Shown: in pieces, positions 1-8,301 of the stretch | How the letters are laid out: each line of letters begins with the position of its first letter | Position numbering within the stretch: position 1 is the first letter of the stretch | From: Nitrososphaerales archaeon | GTDB lineage: Archaea; Thermoproteota; Nitrososphaeria; Nitrososphaerales; Gagatemarchaeaceae | Reading direction: 5' to 3' | Assembly: GCA_030038365.1 (NCBI GenBank) | Contig: JASHPA010000189.1 | Coordinates: forward strand, 1 to 37,776 | DNA length: 37,776 nt | Translations under genes and position numbers: made by a program | Notes under the pieces: generated by a model | Told to the model about the DNA's origin: nothing | The model's database searches: none | Seen by the model: the letters and a program-made list of their open reading frames with translations, nothing else

Positions 1-42
1 AGGCTCACCGGCCCCATCACGTACACAAACAGTCCTGGCCTG

Positions 43-669
43 TCATTTCCGGAGGATTAAGCGAAATCCAGTGGCAGCAGCCCAGACCAAGACCGGTGCG
101 ACAATTAGCCATTCAATCGCGCCTTCGCCCACTAGTGTTCCCAGACCGAGTCCGTCGAGAATGAGCGCGGCCACACCAAACGTCCCTAGGGTTTGACTGA
201 ATAGACCGTAGCCTCGCCAATTAGATTCCGACGACACCACCCTCCCGATTTGGATTAGACCGAAATTCGCCCCGAGGAACGCGATGATCGCTGTGACCAG
301 GTCCCCGGTCCAAGTCACGTCCTCAGGGGTGAAAGCGTTGGCGAACGCAGCCACGCCCGCGACCACGAGGAACCCGACCGCGACGTTCCTGCGGTGGCCA
401 CCCGGAAGGAGAGGACGTAGCGATAGGCTCCCAGCAATCATCAACAAACCCAATACGGCCACCGAAAGGTTTGCCAATACATGCATGGGGGAACAGACAT
501 AGGCGCCCTGGAAGGTGCCGCAGTTCAGAGCCTGAAGGTCGCTAATCGTGACCGTCAGAGGGTTGTAGACCGGTGGTCCATAGTTGGAAGCGGTGATGGC
601 GACGAAGATGACGAACTGGACTGCCGCCACAATGTAGAGCGTCGCAGCAAACGAGACTAGTTTCTCCAA
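43..669 (-). CDS. DUF998-type six-helix membrane protein
   Basis: A 208-residue polytopic membrane protein with about six hydrophobic segments. The stretch YNPLTVTISDLQAL after the first helix resembles the NPLtxTISDLG signature of DUF998 proteins, whose biochemical role is unknown. The same first extracytoplasmic loop holds two cysteines (CGTFQGAYVC) that could form a disulfide. The start is a TTG at 669. A TATA-like palindrome centred about 28 nt upstream (697) makes a leaderless transcript beginning at this TTG the simplest reading. It is divergent from a MarR regulator that shares this promoter, so repression by MarR is likely (inference). The family call is fairly secure; the function is not known. 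Confidence 0.75.
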   Translation of the reverse strand: MEKLVSFAATLYIVAAVQFVIFVAITASNYGPPVYNPLTVTISDLQALNCGTFQGAYVCSPMHVLANLSVAVLGLLMIAGSLSLRPLLPGGHRRNVAVGFLVVAGVAAFANAFTPEDVTWTGDLVTAIIAFLGANFGLIQIGRVVSSESNWRGYGLFSQTLGTFGVAALILDGLGLGTLVGEGAIEWLIVAPVLVWAAATGFRLILRK

Positions 670-690
670 TGTATCTCAGCGAATTGATTA

Positions 691-703
691 CTTAATTATT
701 AAG
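691..703. promoter_or_regulatory. Shared palindromic TATA box / possible MarR operator
   Basis: CTTAATTATTAAG is a perfect odd palindrome (six-base arms). Its centre lies 28 nt from the TTG at 669 on the minus strand and 25 nt from the TTG at 722 on the plus strand, so it can act as the TATA box for both divergent genes. A second palindrome, CTTTATAAAG, lies at 712-721. A MarR dimer binding here would block both promoters; that is inference from symmetry and position. Confidence 0.5.
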
Positions 704-721
704 ATAAATGCCTTTATAAAG

Positions 722-1231
722 TTGTTTAGGACCGAACGACCAGAAGCGAGCAGAGCCTTGTCGCAAGAGGATTCGGCGTCAGGAATCGTCCTTGGAAAGG
801 AGTTCAGCACATCTTTGGTATTATTCCAAGAGGCAATTGCAGCGAGGCTCGGACTCAATGCTACAGACTATCGATGCTTAGAGGTGATACTCAGGAAAGG
901 TCAGATGACAGCAAAAGCTCTCGCTGAGGAAATTCATCTAACGACCGGTGCCATAACGGGCATCGTTGACCACCTCGAAAAGGCGGGCTACGTGGAGCGT
1001 CTGGAGAATCCAATGGACCGCAGGAGCATCATAATACGACCACTCATAACACACAGAGAAGTTGAGAAGAAACTCGGTGATGCCATGTCTTCCTACAGGG
1101 CCGCCATATCGAAAGTCTTCGGGAAATACAACGCTGACCAAACGGCAGCAATCGTTGACTTCCTCGCTGAGTTTGTCAAGGTGCTAAAGGCGCAGACGTC
1201 TAGACTTGCAGATTCTTCGACCAGACAGTAA
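722..1231 (+). CDS. MarR-family transcriptional regulator
   Basis: A 169-residue winged-helix regulator. The DNA-binding core runs from about residue 40 to 110: a LGLNATDYRCLEVI helix, the recognition helix region TTGAITGIVDHLEKAGYVER, and the wing with the DRR motif (ENPMDRRSIII) typical of MarR proteins. Flanking helices at both ends would form the dimer interface. The start chosen is a TTG at 722, about 25 nt from a shared palindromic TATA box. A TTG at 758 is an alternative if the TATA at 712-721 is the one used. It probably represses itself and the divergent DUF998-type membrane gene; MarR proteins usually respond to phenolic, oxidative or drug ligands, and none can be predicted here. 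Confidence 0.88.
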   Translation: MFRTERPEASRALSQEDSASGIVLGKEFSTSLVLFQEAIAARLGLNATDYRCLEVILRKGQMTAKALAEEIHLTTGAITGIVDHLEKAGYVERLENPMDRRSIIIRPLITHREVEKKLGDAMSSYRAAISKVFGKYNADQTAAIVDFLAEFVKVLKAQTSRLADSSTRQ

Positions 1232-1383
1232 CCTGTTCCAAAGGCGATTCATCCATCAAATGAAAGTATGCTGGCCGGAAGCTCACCGGTACCACCAAGT
1301 ATAGTATTCAAAGCCACGCCATTTGATAGGCTGACGAAGACAGTCAAGCCCCTCTCAATCGAAACACATGCTCGAAATCGGGA

Positions 1384-2067
1384 TTATCTCGGTTTAGGGC
1401 TGCTTGCCGCGTCAGCCCTTCTCGACGCGTAGCGACAGAACGCCCATATCAGAAAGAAGACGGGCAGGCTAATTTCTAGGACCAGCTTGTTGGTGAGCCC
1501 GTACGCCCACGAACCCCAGGCGTATACTACGTCAGAAAAGTGGTCGTTGAACTCCTGGGCGTCGAAGACGGCTATCATTCCCGTGAGGACGATGAAAAGA
1601 CCGCACTCCGCCTGCACGGCACCGAGAGCCGCGTACAGGAACGACGGCCGCGTACGGAACCCCTTTCTCTTCTCTGCCAAGAGCAGGGCTCCGAAAGCCG
1701 CGAGGCCCGCTGTCGCGTAGAGTATCGTCCAAGCCTCGTCGTAGCCGGACACCTGAGGAAGCATGACCGCGAGCCAGGGAGTCTCATAGCAGCCTAGGAC
1801 ATAGCTGGAGGTGCACGGGAGCACATGTCCGAACGTGAGAAGCTCGCCAAGGAGGCGAGCGACCATGGAAGGGGCGTATGCTAGCTGGGCGCCGACGGTC
1901 AGGCCATTCGGGAAATAGGGAATCAGCCTGGCAGGAGCCTGATCTGGTCCCTGAAAGGGCAAGTGGCTCACAAGGACGCCCAGCCCTGCATAGGACGCGA
2001 TGCAGAGGGCGACAAACCCATAGAAGCACCAGAGTGAGCATTCGAGGATCGATGAAAGGCGAATCAC
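1384..2067 (-). CDS. Five-helix membrane protein with paired-Cys loop (family copy 1)
   Basis: I do not recognise a named family. The protein (227 residues from the chosen GTG) has about five hydrophobic segments. After helix 2 comes a loop with two cysteines (HVLPCTSSYVLGC), then a DEAW motif entering helix 3. Before helix 5 it has YGLTNKLVLEI. Another protein in this window (14842-15516) has the same plan, with CGTFTSPC, DDVW and WLTNEVIMFI at the matching places, so the two look like distant paralogs. A GAGGAGGTG ribosome-binding site at 2077-2085 overlaps a GTG at 2079 and lies 10 nt before the GTG at 2067; I prefer 2067. It is transcribed towards the MarR gene. Confidence 0.6.
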   Translation of the reverse strand: MIRLSSILECSLWCFYGFVALCIASYAGLGVLVSHLPFQGPDQAPARLIPYFPNGLTVGAQLAYAPSMVARLLGELLTFGHVLPCTSSYVLGCYETPWLAVMLPQVSGYDEAWTILYATAGLAAFGALLLAEKRKGFRTRPSFLYAALGAVQAECGLFIVLTGMIAVFDAQEFNDHFSDVVYAWGSWAYGLTNKLVLEISLPVFFLIWAFCRYASRRADAASSPKPR

Positions 2068-2416
2068 GCCGTTGGGCACCTCCTCTAGCCTTTTGCCTTT
2101 GGGTGACTAACCTCCGTGCCTCAGCTTTAGAACAATCCCGCCGAACTATGTAACGGGTCCAGGTCTTCCGGATGATGATTGCACTGAGAGGGAGACCCGT
2201 TCCGACACCACTGTGTCGACCATCAATGTGACCGCTGCGACTATCGTAAGGGCAGGAAAGAGCAGAATCTCGTCAAGAGCGCCAGTCCGCGGGCGCTGAC
2301 TCCCTGCAAAGAAGACTCGATGCGAATCGCTGGAAAGTCAGATGGAAACGGGATTCGGCTGTGACAACCTGCATGCGAGCATCTGTCGCATAGAAAATCA
2401 CGGGGTCACTTGTCCA

Positions 2417-4030
2417 ATGGCTAAATACCCCACCGGAAGCAAGCGCCGGCTGCTTCGTCTAATGGGTTCTTCAGGCGATTCAGGAACAGCAGTGGCGACT
2501 ACAAACGGGCCTGCGCTGTCGCCAGGGAGGGAAGCGCTCATCACCGTCGGCATACTTCTCGGGCTCCTGATGGGCGCGCTCGACGATTTCGTCGCCCTCA
2601 CAGCCCTCCCCGTCATACTCCAGCAGTTCAACGCCGAGAGCAGCGGCACTTTTGTCATCAGCGCCTATGTCATCGCAAACACAGCGAGTATCCCGATATT
2701 CTCCAAGCTCTCGGACACCTGGGCGAGGAGGAACGTCTTCCTCGTAGCTTTAGTCGTTTTCATGATTGGCTCGGTGCTCTCGGGCCTCAGCCAAAACATA
2801 GACGAGCTTATCGCGTTCCGAGCCATCCAGGGGGCTGGAGCAGGGGGATTCTTCCCCGTCGGCATAGCAATCGCCGCTGTCGCCTTCCCGCCCAAGACAA
2901 GAGCCAGGGTCGTCGGAGCGCTCTCGGGTGTCTTCGGCATCGCTGTGGTAGCCGGGCCGCTCATCGGCAGCACCATAGTCGAGTATACTAGCTGGCGATG
3001 GGTGTTCTACGTGAACATCCCAATCGGGATTGCAGGTTTTGCGATTGTCCTTGCAACCCTCGGACCGCTGCGGCCAGAGGTCGTGAGGAGGTTCGACATC
3101 ATGGGCGCAGGGTTACTTGTCTCGTGGGTCGCAGCGTTCATGTTCCCTCTATATCAGATAGCGGACGCGGGTTGGGCCTGGACAGATGCCAGGTCGCTCG
3201 GGCTCTTCGGACTCGGTACGGCGCTAGTGTTGGCGTTCGTCTTCTGGGAGCTGAGGATGCAGAATCCCCTGGTTCCTCTCAGGCTCTTCGCCCGCAGGGT
3301 GATATGGGCAGGGGGCGGGGCCACATATTTCATAGGGATGGTGTTCTTCCCCGTAGCCACCTTCCTCACGCTGGTGGTGGGGGAGGTTCTGGCGCCGGGC
3401 TCAAACTCGTCCGAAACGGTCAGGGACATACTCTACTTCCTGGTGATTCCCGTGGTGGTGGGTGCCGCGCTGAGCGGTCAGCTGCTATCGCGGTTCTCGT
3501 ACCGGACCGTCGCGCTCGTCGGTACGGCTGTTGGCGCGGCGGGCATGGCTGGACTTACGGACCTTTCCACGTCGACGCCCCTCTGGACGTTCACGTTCTC
3601 GGTGATACCCACGGGCGGCATAGTGTTTCCTCTGATTCCGCTCGGCTTCGGCATAGGCCTGACCTTCCCGGTCTTCCTCTTGGCCGCCCAGAACCAAGTT
3701 GAGATTAAGGATGTGGGCGAAGCGGGGGGCCTGATCCAGTTCCTTCAGTCGCTGGGCGGCGCCGTCGGCCTCTCGGTGCTGGCATCGTTCCAGGCGACAA
3801 GATTTGCCGCGCTCGACCCGCTTCCCAACCCGGTTTGCGCCGCATCAAATCCCCCACTGGGTCTGTGCGGAGGCTACCTTGCGTCCCTCGAGAGCTCGGT
3901 CATGTCGTCCTACGATCAGACCTTCACCATCCTGGTCGGACTGCTGGTGCTCGCCTTCATCTTCGTACTCTTCGTCAGGGGTCGCCTCCCGAAGGGCAGC
4001 GGAGCCCCGCCGCAAGCGGAGGCGGCCTAG
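2417..4030 (+). CDS. DHA2-type MFS multidrug exporter
   Basis: A proton-driven exporter of the major facilitator superfamily with about 14 membrane helices, the DHA2 (EmrB/QacA) plan. Visible motifs are LMGALDDFVALTALPVI in helix 1 (a D1-like motif), the loop SKLSDTWARRN (motif A), RAIQGAGAGGFFPVG (motif B region) and VVAGPLIGSTI (motif C, typical of antiporters). The open frame extends to an ATG at 2342. The ATG at 2417 gives an N-terminus more typical of the family and follows a weak TATA-like TAGAAAATCA by about 22 nt, so I chose it; 2342 stays possible. Substrates cannot be inferred. A TetR-type palindrome lies about 150 nt downstream, before the next gene. Confidence 0.85.
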   Translation: MAKYPTGSKRRLLRLMGSSGDSGTAVATTNGPALSPGREALITVGILLGLLMGALDDFVALTALPVILQQFNAESSGTFVISAYVIANTASIPIFSKLSDTWARRNVFLVALVVFMIGSVLSGLSQNIDELIAFRAIQGAGAGGFFPVGIAIAAVAFPPKTRARVVGALSGVFGIAVVAGPLIGSTIVEYTSWRWVFYVNIPIGIAGFAIVLATLGPLRPEVVRRFDIMGAGLLVSWVAAFMFPLYQIADAGWAWTDARSLGLFGLGTALVLAFVFWELRMQNPLVPLRLFARRVIWAGGGATYFIGMVFFPVATFLTLVVGEVLAPGSNSSETVRDILYFLVIPVVVGAALSGQLLSRFSYRTVALVGTAVGAAGMAGLTDLSTSTPLWTFTFSVIPTGGIVFPLIPLGFGIGLTFPVFLLAAQNQVEIKDVGEAGGLIQFLQSLGGAVGLSVLASFQATRFAALDPLPNPVCAASNPPLGLCGGYLASLESSVMSSYDQTFTILVGLLVLAFIFVLFVRGRLPKGSGAPPQAEAA

Positions 4031-4176
4031 GCCGCACCTACCCCTCAAACTCCGCGCCATACATCTGTCGATGATGCCGGTGAAACGTGAGCTGGCACCG
4101 AAGAGTTTCCGTCCGCAAGAATGAAAGCGGGACGAGTGGAATTCCCGATTTAGCGGCTCTAGGGCAACCTTATTAA

Positions 4177-4195
4177 TGAATGAATTGTTCATTCA
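4177..4195. promoter_or_regulatory. TetR-type palindromic operator over a promoter
   Basis: TGAATGAATTGTTCATTCA is a perfect inverted repeat with 8-base arms and a 3-base spacer. The TATA-like CCTTATTAAT sits directly before it (4168-4177), so the palindrome fills the space between TATA box and the predicted transcription start near 4200. A repressor bound here would block initiation. TGAATGA/TCATTCA symmetry is common in TetR-family operators, but no TetR gene is present in this window. Confidence 0.5.
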
Positions 4196-4200
4196 ATCGG

Positions 4201-5385
4201 GTGGAACCAGACACGAACCGGAAGGGAGTCTGCTACGACGTCGGCCGCGTTATGATGGGTAGCAACTGGCGTCCCAAATTCGAGCCCAAGATTGTGCAAA
4301 GAGAGCTTGGAATCATCAAGAATGATCTGCACTGCAACGCGGTCAGGATATGCGGACTCGACATCGATAGGCTGGCGACCGCCGGCGAGGACGCCCTCTC
4401 TCAGGGTCTGGAGGTCTGGCTATCTCCCGAGATGTGGGACAGAAGTCAGGATGAGACCTTGGAATATATCGCAAGAGCGGCGGAGGGGGCAGAGGGACTT
4501 CGGAAGCGGTGGCCCGGAAAACTGGTCCTCAGCGTGGGGTCTGAACTGACCCTCTTCTCTCAGGGAATTGTCGAAGGCAAGAACGTCTTCGACAGGATCT
4601 CCCGCGCGTCGCTATGGGGCGATGTGATGGCCGGGAAGCACAACAGAGCGCTCAACGCATATCTGTCGAACCTGCACAATGCCGCGAGGGAGTCCTTCGA
4701 AGGCCCTCTGACCTATTTCTCCCTGCCGTTCGAAGCTGTTGACTGGAAATCGTTCGACTACGTGGGAGTAGACCATTACAGGGACGCTCGGAACAAAGAC
4801 TCCTACGGTCAAATGATAAGCAAGTACAAAGTGTTTGGTAAGCCCGTCATCGTAGGAGAGTTCGGCTGCTGTACCTTCCGCGGCGCCGACTTGTTAGGGG
4901 CCAACGGGTTCATGATAAGCTTCGGGATGATGGAAGACCTCCTCGGGCCGAACCAGAAGCTTCCGCAGATGTTCCTGGACATGGCACATATCCCGCCCCG
5001 AGTCGACGGGCATTACATTCGAGACGAGGAGCTTCAGGCACGTGAACTGGTCGATCAACTGGGAGTGCTTGACACGGCAGGAGTCGAAGGCTCTTTCATT
5101 CAAACCTTCGTGGTCCCTAACTCCCCATACCGCGCAGACCCCAGATACGATACCGATATGGCGAACTTTAGTCTGGTGAAGAGCTTCCCCGAGGAGGAGA
5201 CGGAGGAAGAGTTCAGGAGACAGACCATTCGTGGGGCTAAGGAAATGATGGGTATTGACCTCGACCCTCACGTTCTGGATGGCTTTTCGGGTTCGACGGG
5301 AGAGCACGGAGTGACGTATCCGGAGTTGCCATGGGAACCGAAGAAATCGTTCAACGCGGTTGCCAATTATTACGCGGCTCACTGA
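4201..5385 (+). CDS. Clan-A glycosidase-like TIM-barrel protein (annotated elsewhere as abortive infection protein)
   Basis: A soluble protein of about 394 residues that resembles actinobacterial proteins often labelled abortive infection protein; that label is historical and not proof of phage defence. The fold looks like a GH clan-A TIM barrel: NAVRICGLDIDRL near strand 2, a glutamate in LSVGSELTLF at the strand-4 acid/base position, DYVGVDHYRD near strand 6, and a glutamate in VIVGEFGCCTF at the strand-7 nucleophile position. The frame is open from an ATG at 4180, but that ATG lies inside a palindrome next to the TATA box; the GTG at 4201 is about 27 nt from the TATA centre and gives the family-like N-terminus, so I chose it. 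No signal peptide is visible. The substrate is unknown. Confidence 0.65.
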   Translation: MEPDTNRKGVCYDVGRVMMGSNWRPKFEPKIVQRELGIIKNDLHCNAVRICGLDIDRLATAGEDALSQGLEVWLSPEMWDRSQDETLEYIARAAEGAEGLRKRWPGKLVLSVGSELTLFSQGIVEGKNVFDRISRASLWGDVMAGKHNRALNAYLSNLHNAARESFEGPLTYFSLPFEAVDWKSFDYVGVDHYRDARNKDSYGQMISKYKVFGKPVIVGEFGCCTFRGADLLGANGFMISFGMMEDLLGPNQKLPQMFLDMAHIPPRVDGHYIRDEELQARELVDQLGVLDTAGVEGSFIQTFVVPNSPYRADPRYDTDMANFSLVKSFPEEETEEEFRRQTIRGAKEMMGIDLDPHVLDGFSGSTGEHGVTYPELPWEPKKSFNAVANYYAAH

Positions 5386-5431
5386 AACATCGATGGTCAC
5401 ACTCGGGATGGATTCCAGACGTCGTTGCGCC

Positions 5432-7504
5432 TTAGAACTTGGGTTTGAATCGCCTCAGTGTCAGCGAATTCGTCACGACAGTGACCGACGACAGGGCCAT
5501 CGCGAGGCCCGCGAATATGGGGTTCAGCAGAACTCCAAAGGCTATGAAAAACAGGCCGGCAGCCACCGGAATCAGCCCGACATTGTAAGCGAAAGCCCAG
5601 AAGAGATTCTGCCTGATCTTACCCACCGTCTTTCGTGACAGCTGGATACCGGCCACCACGTCCCTGGGGTCATCTCTCATCAGGATCAAACCTCCTGCCT
5701 CTATCGCTATGTCAGAGCCCGATCCAATGGCTATCCCTACGTCCGCCTGGGCCAACGCTGGTGCATCGTTGACGCCGTCCCCCACCATTGCCACCTTTCT
5801 GCGCTCCTTTGTTTGCAGTCCCTTGATGACTTCTGATTTCCCGATTGGTGGCACTTCGGCGATGAATTCGTCAATCCCCAGCTGATCAGCTATCGCAGCA
5901 GCGGTGGCTTCGCTATCGCCTGTCAGCATTATCACCTTCAGTTTCATCCTCTGAAGCGCAGCGATGGCCTGACGAGCATGCTCTTTCGGAGTATCTGTGA
6001 CGGCGATGAGTGCCGTAGGCTGCCCATCTACCGCAAGCGCCATTACGGTCTTGCCTTGGGTCCTAAGCTTCTCGATACCAGCGCGGGTCGACTGCTCGAG
6101 CTCTATCCCGGCTCCCTCGAATAAGGCGGTGTTGCCAAGCAAGATGTCCTTGTTAGAATAGGTAGCGTGGACTCCCTTGCCGGGAACGGATTCGAACGAA
6201 TCAGGGTCCTCGACCTTTTCGTTCAGGAATGCTTCCCGGGCTTTTCCCAGAATCGCGGTCGCCAGCGGATGCTCTGAGCGCTTTTCCGCTATCGCAGCCA
6301 GCCGCATGATTTCCCTTTCGTTCAAGGGATGCGAATTAATCGGGATTACATCCGTGACGGAAGGCTCCCCCGTCGTTAGCGTCCCTGTCTTGTCGAACAC
6401 AATGGTGTCGATTTTCCGAGTCCTCTCGAGGTATTCTCCGCCTTTGATGAGTATGCCATTCTCTGCCCCCTTTCCCGTCCCAACCACGATGGCAGCCGGA
6501 GTGGCAAGCCCCAGGGCGCATGGGCACGCGATTATCAGGACAGCAACGGCGGCCGTGAAGCCGAAGCTGATTGATTCGTGAGCAACGAAGGTCCATAACG
6601 AGAATGTGAGTAGCGAAACGAAGACCACCATTGGTACAAAATACCTCGATACTGTGTCTACAAGGTGCTCCACCGGCCCCTTTGTGGTCTGGGCTTCTTG
6701 CACGACCTTGACTATCTTGGAAAGCGTTGTGTCTGAACCAACTTTGGTGGCCTTTGCCTCCAGGGCGCCCCGCATGTTCATGGTCCCGCCGATCACCTGA
6801 CTTCCGGGAGTCTTTTCGACGGGGATGCTCTCCCCCGTCACCAATTTTTCGTCGATTGAGGAATGCCCGTTTACGACGACTCCATCGGTAGCAACCCGTT
6901 CTCCTGGCTGGATGAGAAAGACCTCTCCCTCGGTGAGTCGTTCGACTGGAATCTGCTCCTCTCGCCCATCATCTCTTATCACCACGGCCATACGGGGCTG
7001 GAGTGCCACTAGCTTGCTTATCGCGTCAGTTGCCCGCGCCCGAACCGTATGTTCGAGAAGCCTCCCGGTCAGTATCAGTGCGATAACAATCGCAGAAGCG
7101 TCGAAATAGAGGCCACCGAAGGGGAACTCCCTCGGGAAGACGACGTAAAGCGCGCTGTAGACGAATGCAGCCGAGGTTCCGATGGCAATCAGCACGTCCA
7201 TGTTCGAAGAGCGCATCTTGATGGCGTCCCACGTACCTCTGTAGAACCTCCATCCAGCGATGAACTGGACAGGGGTCGCCAGCCCGAGTAGCAGCCAGCC
7301 CAGTGGGAACGAAGGCGTAACGGGGACATAGGATAGGATGAGGATTGGGACACCGAAAACAAGGCTCACCGCTACGCCACGCCTGATGGCGCGCAGCTCT
7401 ACCTCAGGTCTGGTGAACTCCAGGAGGCAGGCTTCGCTACAGAAGTAGTAGATCGTCCCTCTCACGGTTGCGTGGAGGGTCTCGGGCGACTCTTCCACGA
7501 ACAT
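5432..7504 (-). CDS. copA: P1B-type copper-exporting ATPase with N-terminal YHS/TRASH domain
   Basis: Pumps Cu(I) out of the cytoplasm at the cost of ATP. Landmarks: TGES 223-226 (actuator), CPC 327-329 in the sixth helix (Cu(I)/Ag(I) subgroup), phosphorylated DKTGT 371-375, SEHP 410-413 and GDGVND 575-580, plus the C-terminal YN and MALSS motifs of the copper group. There is no HMA domain; a YHS-like metal domain is N-terminal, with FCSEAC at 21-26. The only usable start in frame is ATG 7504, but the codons just before it read DPVCG, the first half of the YHS motif, with no start codon before the upstream stop. A GTG at 7538, about 28 nt from a TATA-like box, is one frame off. The 5' end is therefore suspect. 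It is divergent from the CopT-like regulator. Confidence 0.93.
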   Translation of the reverse strand: MFVEESPETLHATVRGTIYYFCSEACLLEFTRPEVELRAIRRGVAVSLVFGVPILILSYVPVTPSFPLGWLLLGLATPVQFIAGWRFYRGTWDAIKMRSSNMDVLIAIGTSAAFVYSALYVVFPREFPFGGLYFDASAIVIALILTGRLLEHTVRARATDAISKLVALQPRMAVVIRDDGREEQIPVERLTEGEVFLIQPGERVATDGVVVNGHSSIDEKLVTGESIPVEKTPGSQVIGGTMNMRGALEAKATKVGSDTTLSKIVKVVQEAQTTKGPVEHLVDTVSRYFVPMVVFVSLLTFSLWTFVAHESISFGFTAAVAVLIIACPCALGLATPAAIVVGTGKGAENGILIKGGEYLERTRKIDTIVFDKTGTLTTGEPSVTDVIPINSHPLNEREIMRLAAIAEKRSEHPLATAILGKAREAFLNEKVEDPDSFESVPGKGVHATYSNKDILLGNTALFEGAGIELEQSTRAGIEKLRTQGKTVMALAVDGQPTALIAVTDTPKEHARQAIAALQRMKLKVIMLTGDSEATAAAIADQLGIDEFIAEVPPIGKSEVIKGLQTKERRKVAMVGDGVNDAPALAQADVGIAIGSGSDIAIEAGGLILMRDDPRDVVAGIQLSRKTVGKIRQNLFWAFAYNVGLIPVAAGLFFIAFGVLLNPIFAGLAMALSSVTVVTNSLTLRRFKPKF

Positions 7505-7556
7505 GCCGCAGACAGGATCAACCGGCGTCTCGGCCCACCAGTCGAACGGAAAGCAG

Positions 7557-7569
7557 GCGTTTTCTTAAA
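7557..7569 (-). promoter_or_regulatory. TATA-like box for the copper ATPase
   Basis: On the minus strand this reads GTTTAAGAAAACG. Its TTAAG core lies about 28 nt from a GTG at 7538-7536, which would be the leaderless start if one base were removed between that GTG and the DPVCG codons. Confidence 0.4.
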
Positions 7570-7593
7570 CCATCGTCTTTACGAACGTTAACT

Positions 7594-7601
7594 CTTTTAT
7601 C
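7594..7601 (+). promoter_or_regulatory. TATA box of the Lrp/TRASH regulator gene
   Basis: CTTTTATC is centred 26 nt before the GTG at 7623, so the transcript is probably leaderless. It shares a 118-nt divergent region with the copper ATPase, where the regulator is expected to bind. Confidence 0.5.
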
Positions 7602-7622
7602 TGGGGCGCCGGCTGGACCTTT

Positions 7623-8243
7623 GTGAAAACGGACGAAATCGACGCCAAGATACTCGATGTCTTGATGAAAGACGGGAGAGCGTCTTACAGACAGATTGCC
7701 AATAGAACCAACCTCAGCACGCCAACCGTGTCGGCGAGGCTTGCGAGGATGATCAAGGGCGGGATGATAAGGAAATTCGTCCCTGTACTGTCGACAGATT
7801 CCCTGGACAGGGGCCTCGCTACGTTGGTGGTCGTGAAGGTCGACTCGCCTTCAGCCGCAGAGGTGGCGAATCATCTTGCGAAGCTGAGCGAAGTCCAATC
7901 GGTCTACACGACGACGGGACAGCTCATTATCCTCAAGGTGAGCCTGGAGACGGTTCAGGAGCTTCAGCCGTTCCTTGCCGAGCACGTCCCGAAAGAGGCT
8001 CAGATCATATCGAGCGAGATAATCACGGGAACCATAAAGGAGGAAAAGCTTGCGCCCACAATACCTCGGGTACTCACAATGGACCTGAGGTGCGACTATT
8101 GCAAGGGGTCCGTGACGAGCAGCAGGCCATACACGATCTCATCGCATTTCTCCCGCTACTACTTCTGCTGCAAGACCTGTCGGAAGGCATACATCGCCAA
8201 AAACGGTCGGAAGCTTTCGATGAAGACACCCCTCCCGGCTTGA
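7623..8243 (+). CDS. copT: CopT-like Lrp/AsnC regulator with C-terminal TRASH metal domain
   Basis: A 206-residue regulator of copper genes. Residues 1-60 form an Lrp/AsnC helix-turn-helix (DEIDAKILDVLMKDGRAS, then STPTVSARLARMIKGGMI). Residues 65-135 fit the Lrp effector/oligomerisation domain. Residues 157-190 form a TRASH domain with C157 and C160, then FCCKTC (C182, C183, C186). This architecture is that of archaeal CopT/CopR-type copper-responsive regulators. The GTG start at 7623 is 26 nt from a TATA box. It is divergent from the copper ATPase and 58 nt upstream of a YHS metallochaperone-like gene, so control of copper export is the likely job. Whether it activates or represses cannot be read from sequence. 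Confidence 0.85.
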   Translation: MKTDEIDAKILDVLMKDGRASYRQIANRTNLSTPTVSARLARMIKGGMIRKFVPVLSTDSLDRGLATLVVVKVDSPSAAEVANHLAKLSEVQSVYTTTGQLIILKVSLETVQELQPFLAEHVPKEAQIISSEIITGTIKEEKLAPTIPRVLTMDLRCDYCKGSVTSSRPYTISSHFSRYYFCCKTCRKAYIAKNGRKLSMKTPLPA

Positions 8244-8301
8244 CATCCGTAAAGGCTAGTCTTGAAATAGAGAAGACGCGCGTTCCTCGGCAAGAATCAA
8301 C

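Noticed and set aside
2157-2335. Minus-strand open stretch with a hydrophobic run (LTIVAAVTLMVDTVV)
   Set aside because: No suitable start codon lies at its beginning and no family resemblance is visible; at most a gene remnant.
2998-3702. 234-codon frame inside the first MFS gene
   Set aside because: Arg/Gly/His-rich shadow translation; the MFS frame has all the expected motifs.
4201-5385. Phage-defence function for the protein labelled abortive infection in other genomes
   Set aside because: The sequence shows a glycosidase-like barrel; no defence partner genes lie nearby, so the label alone is not evidence.
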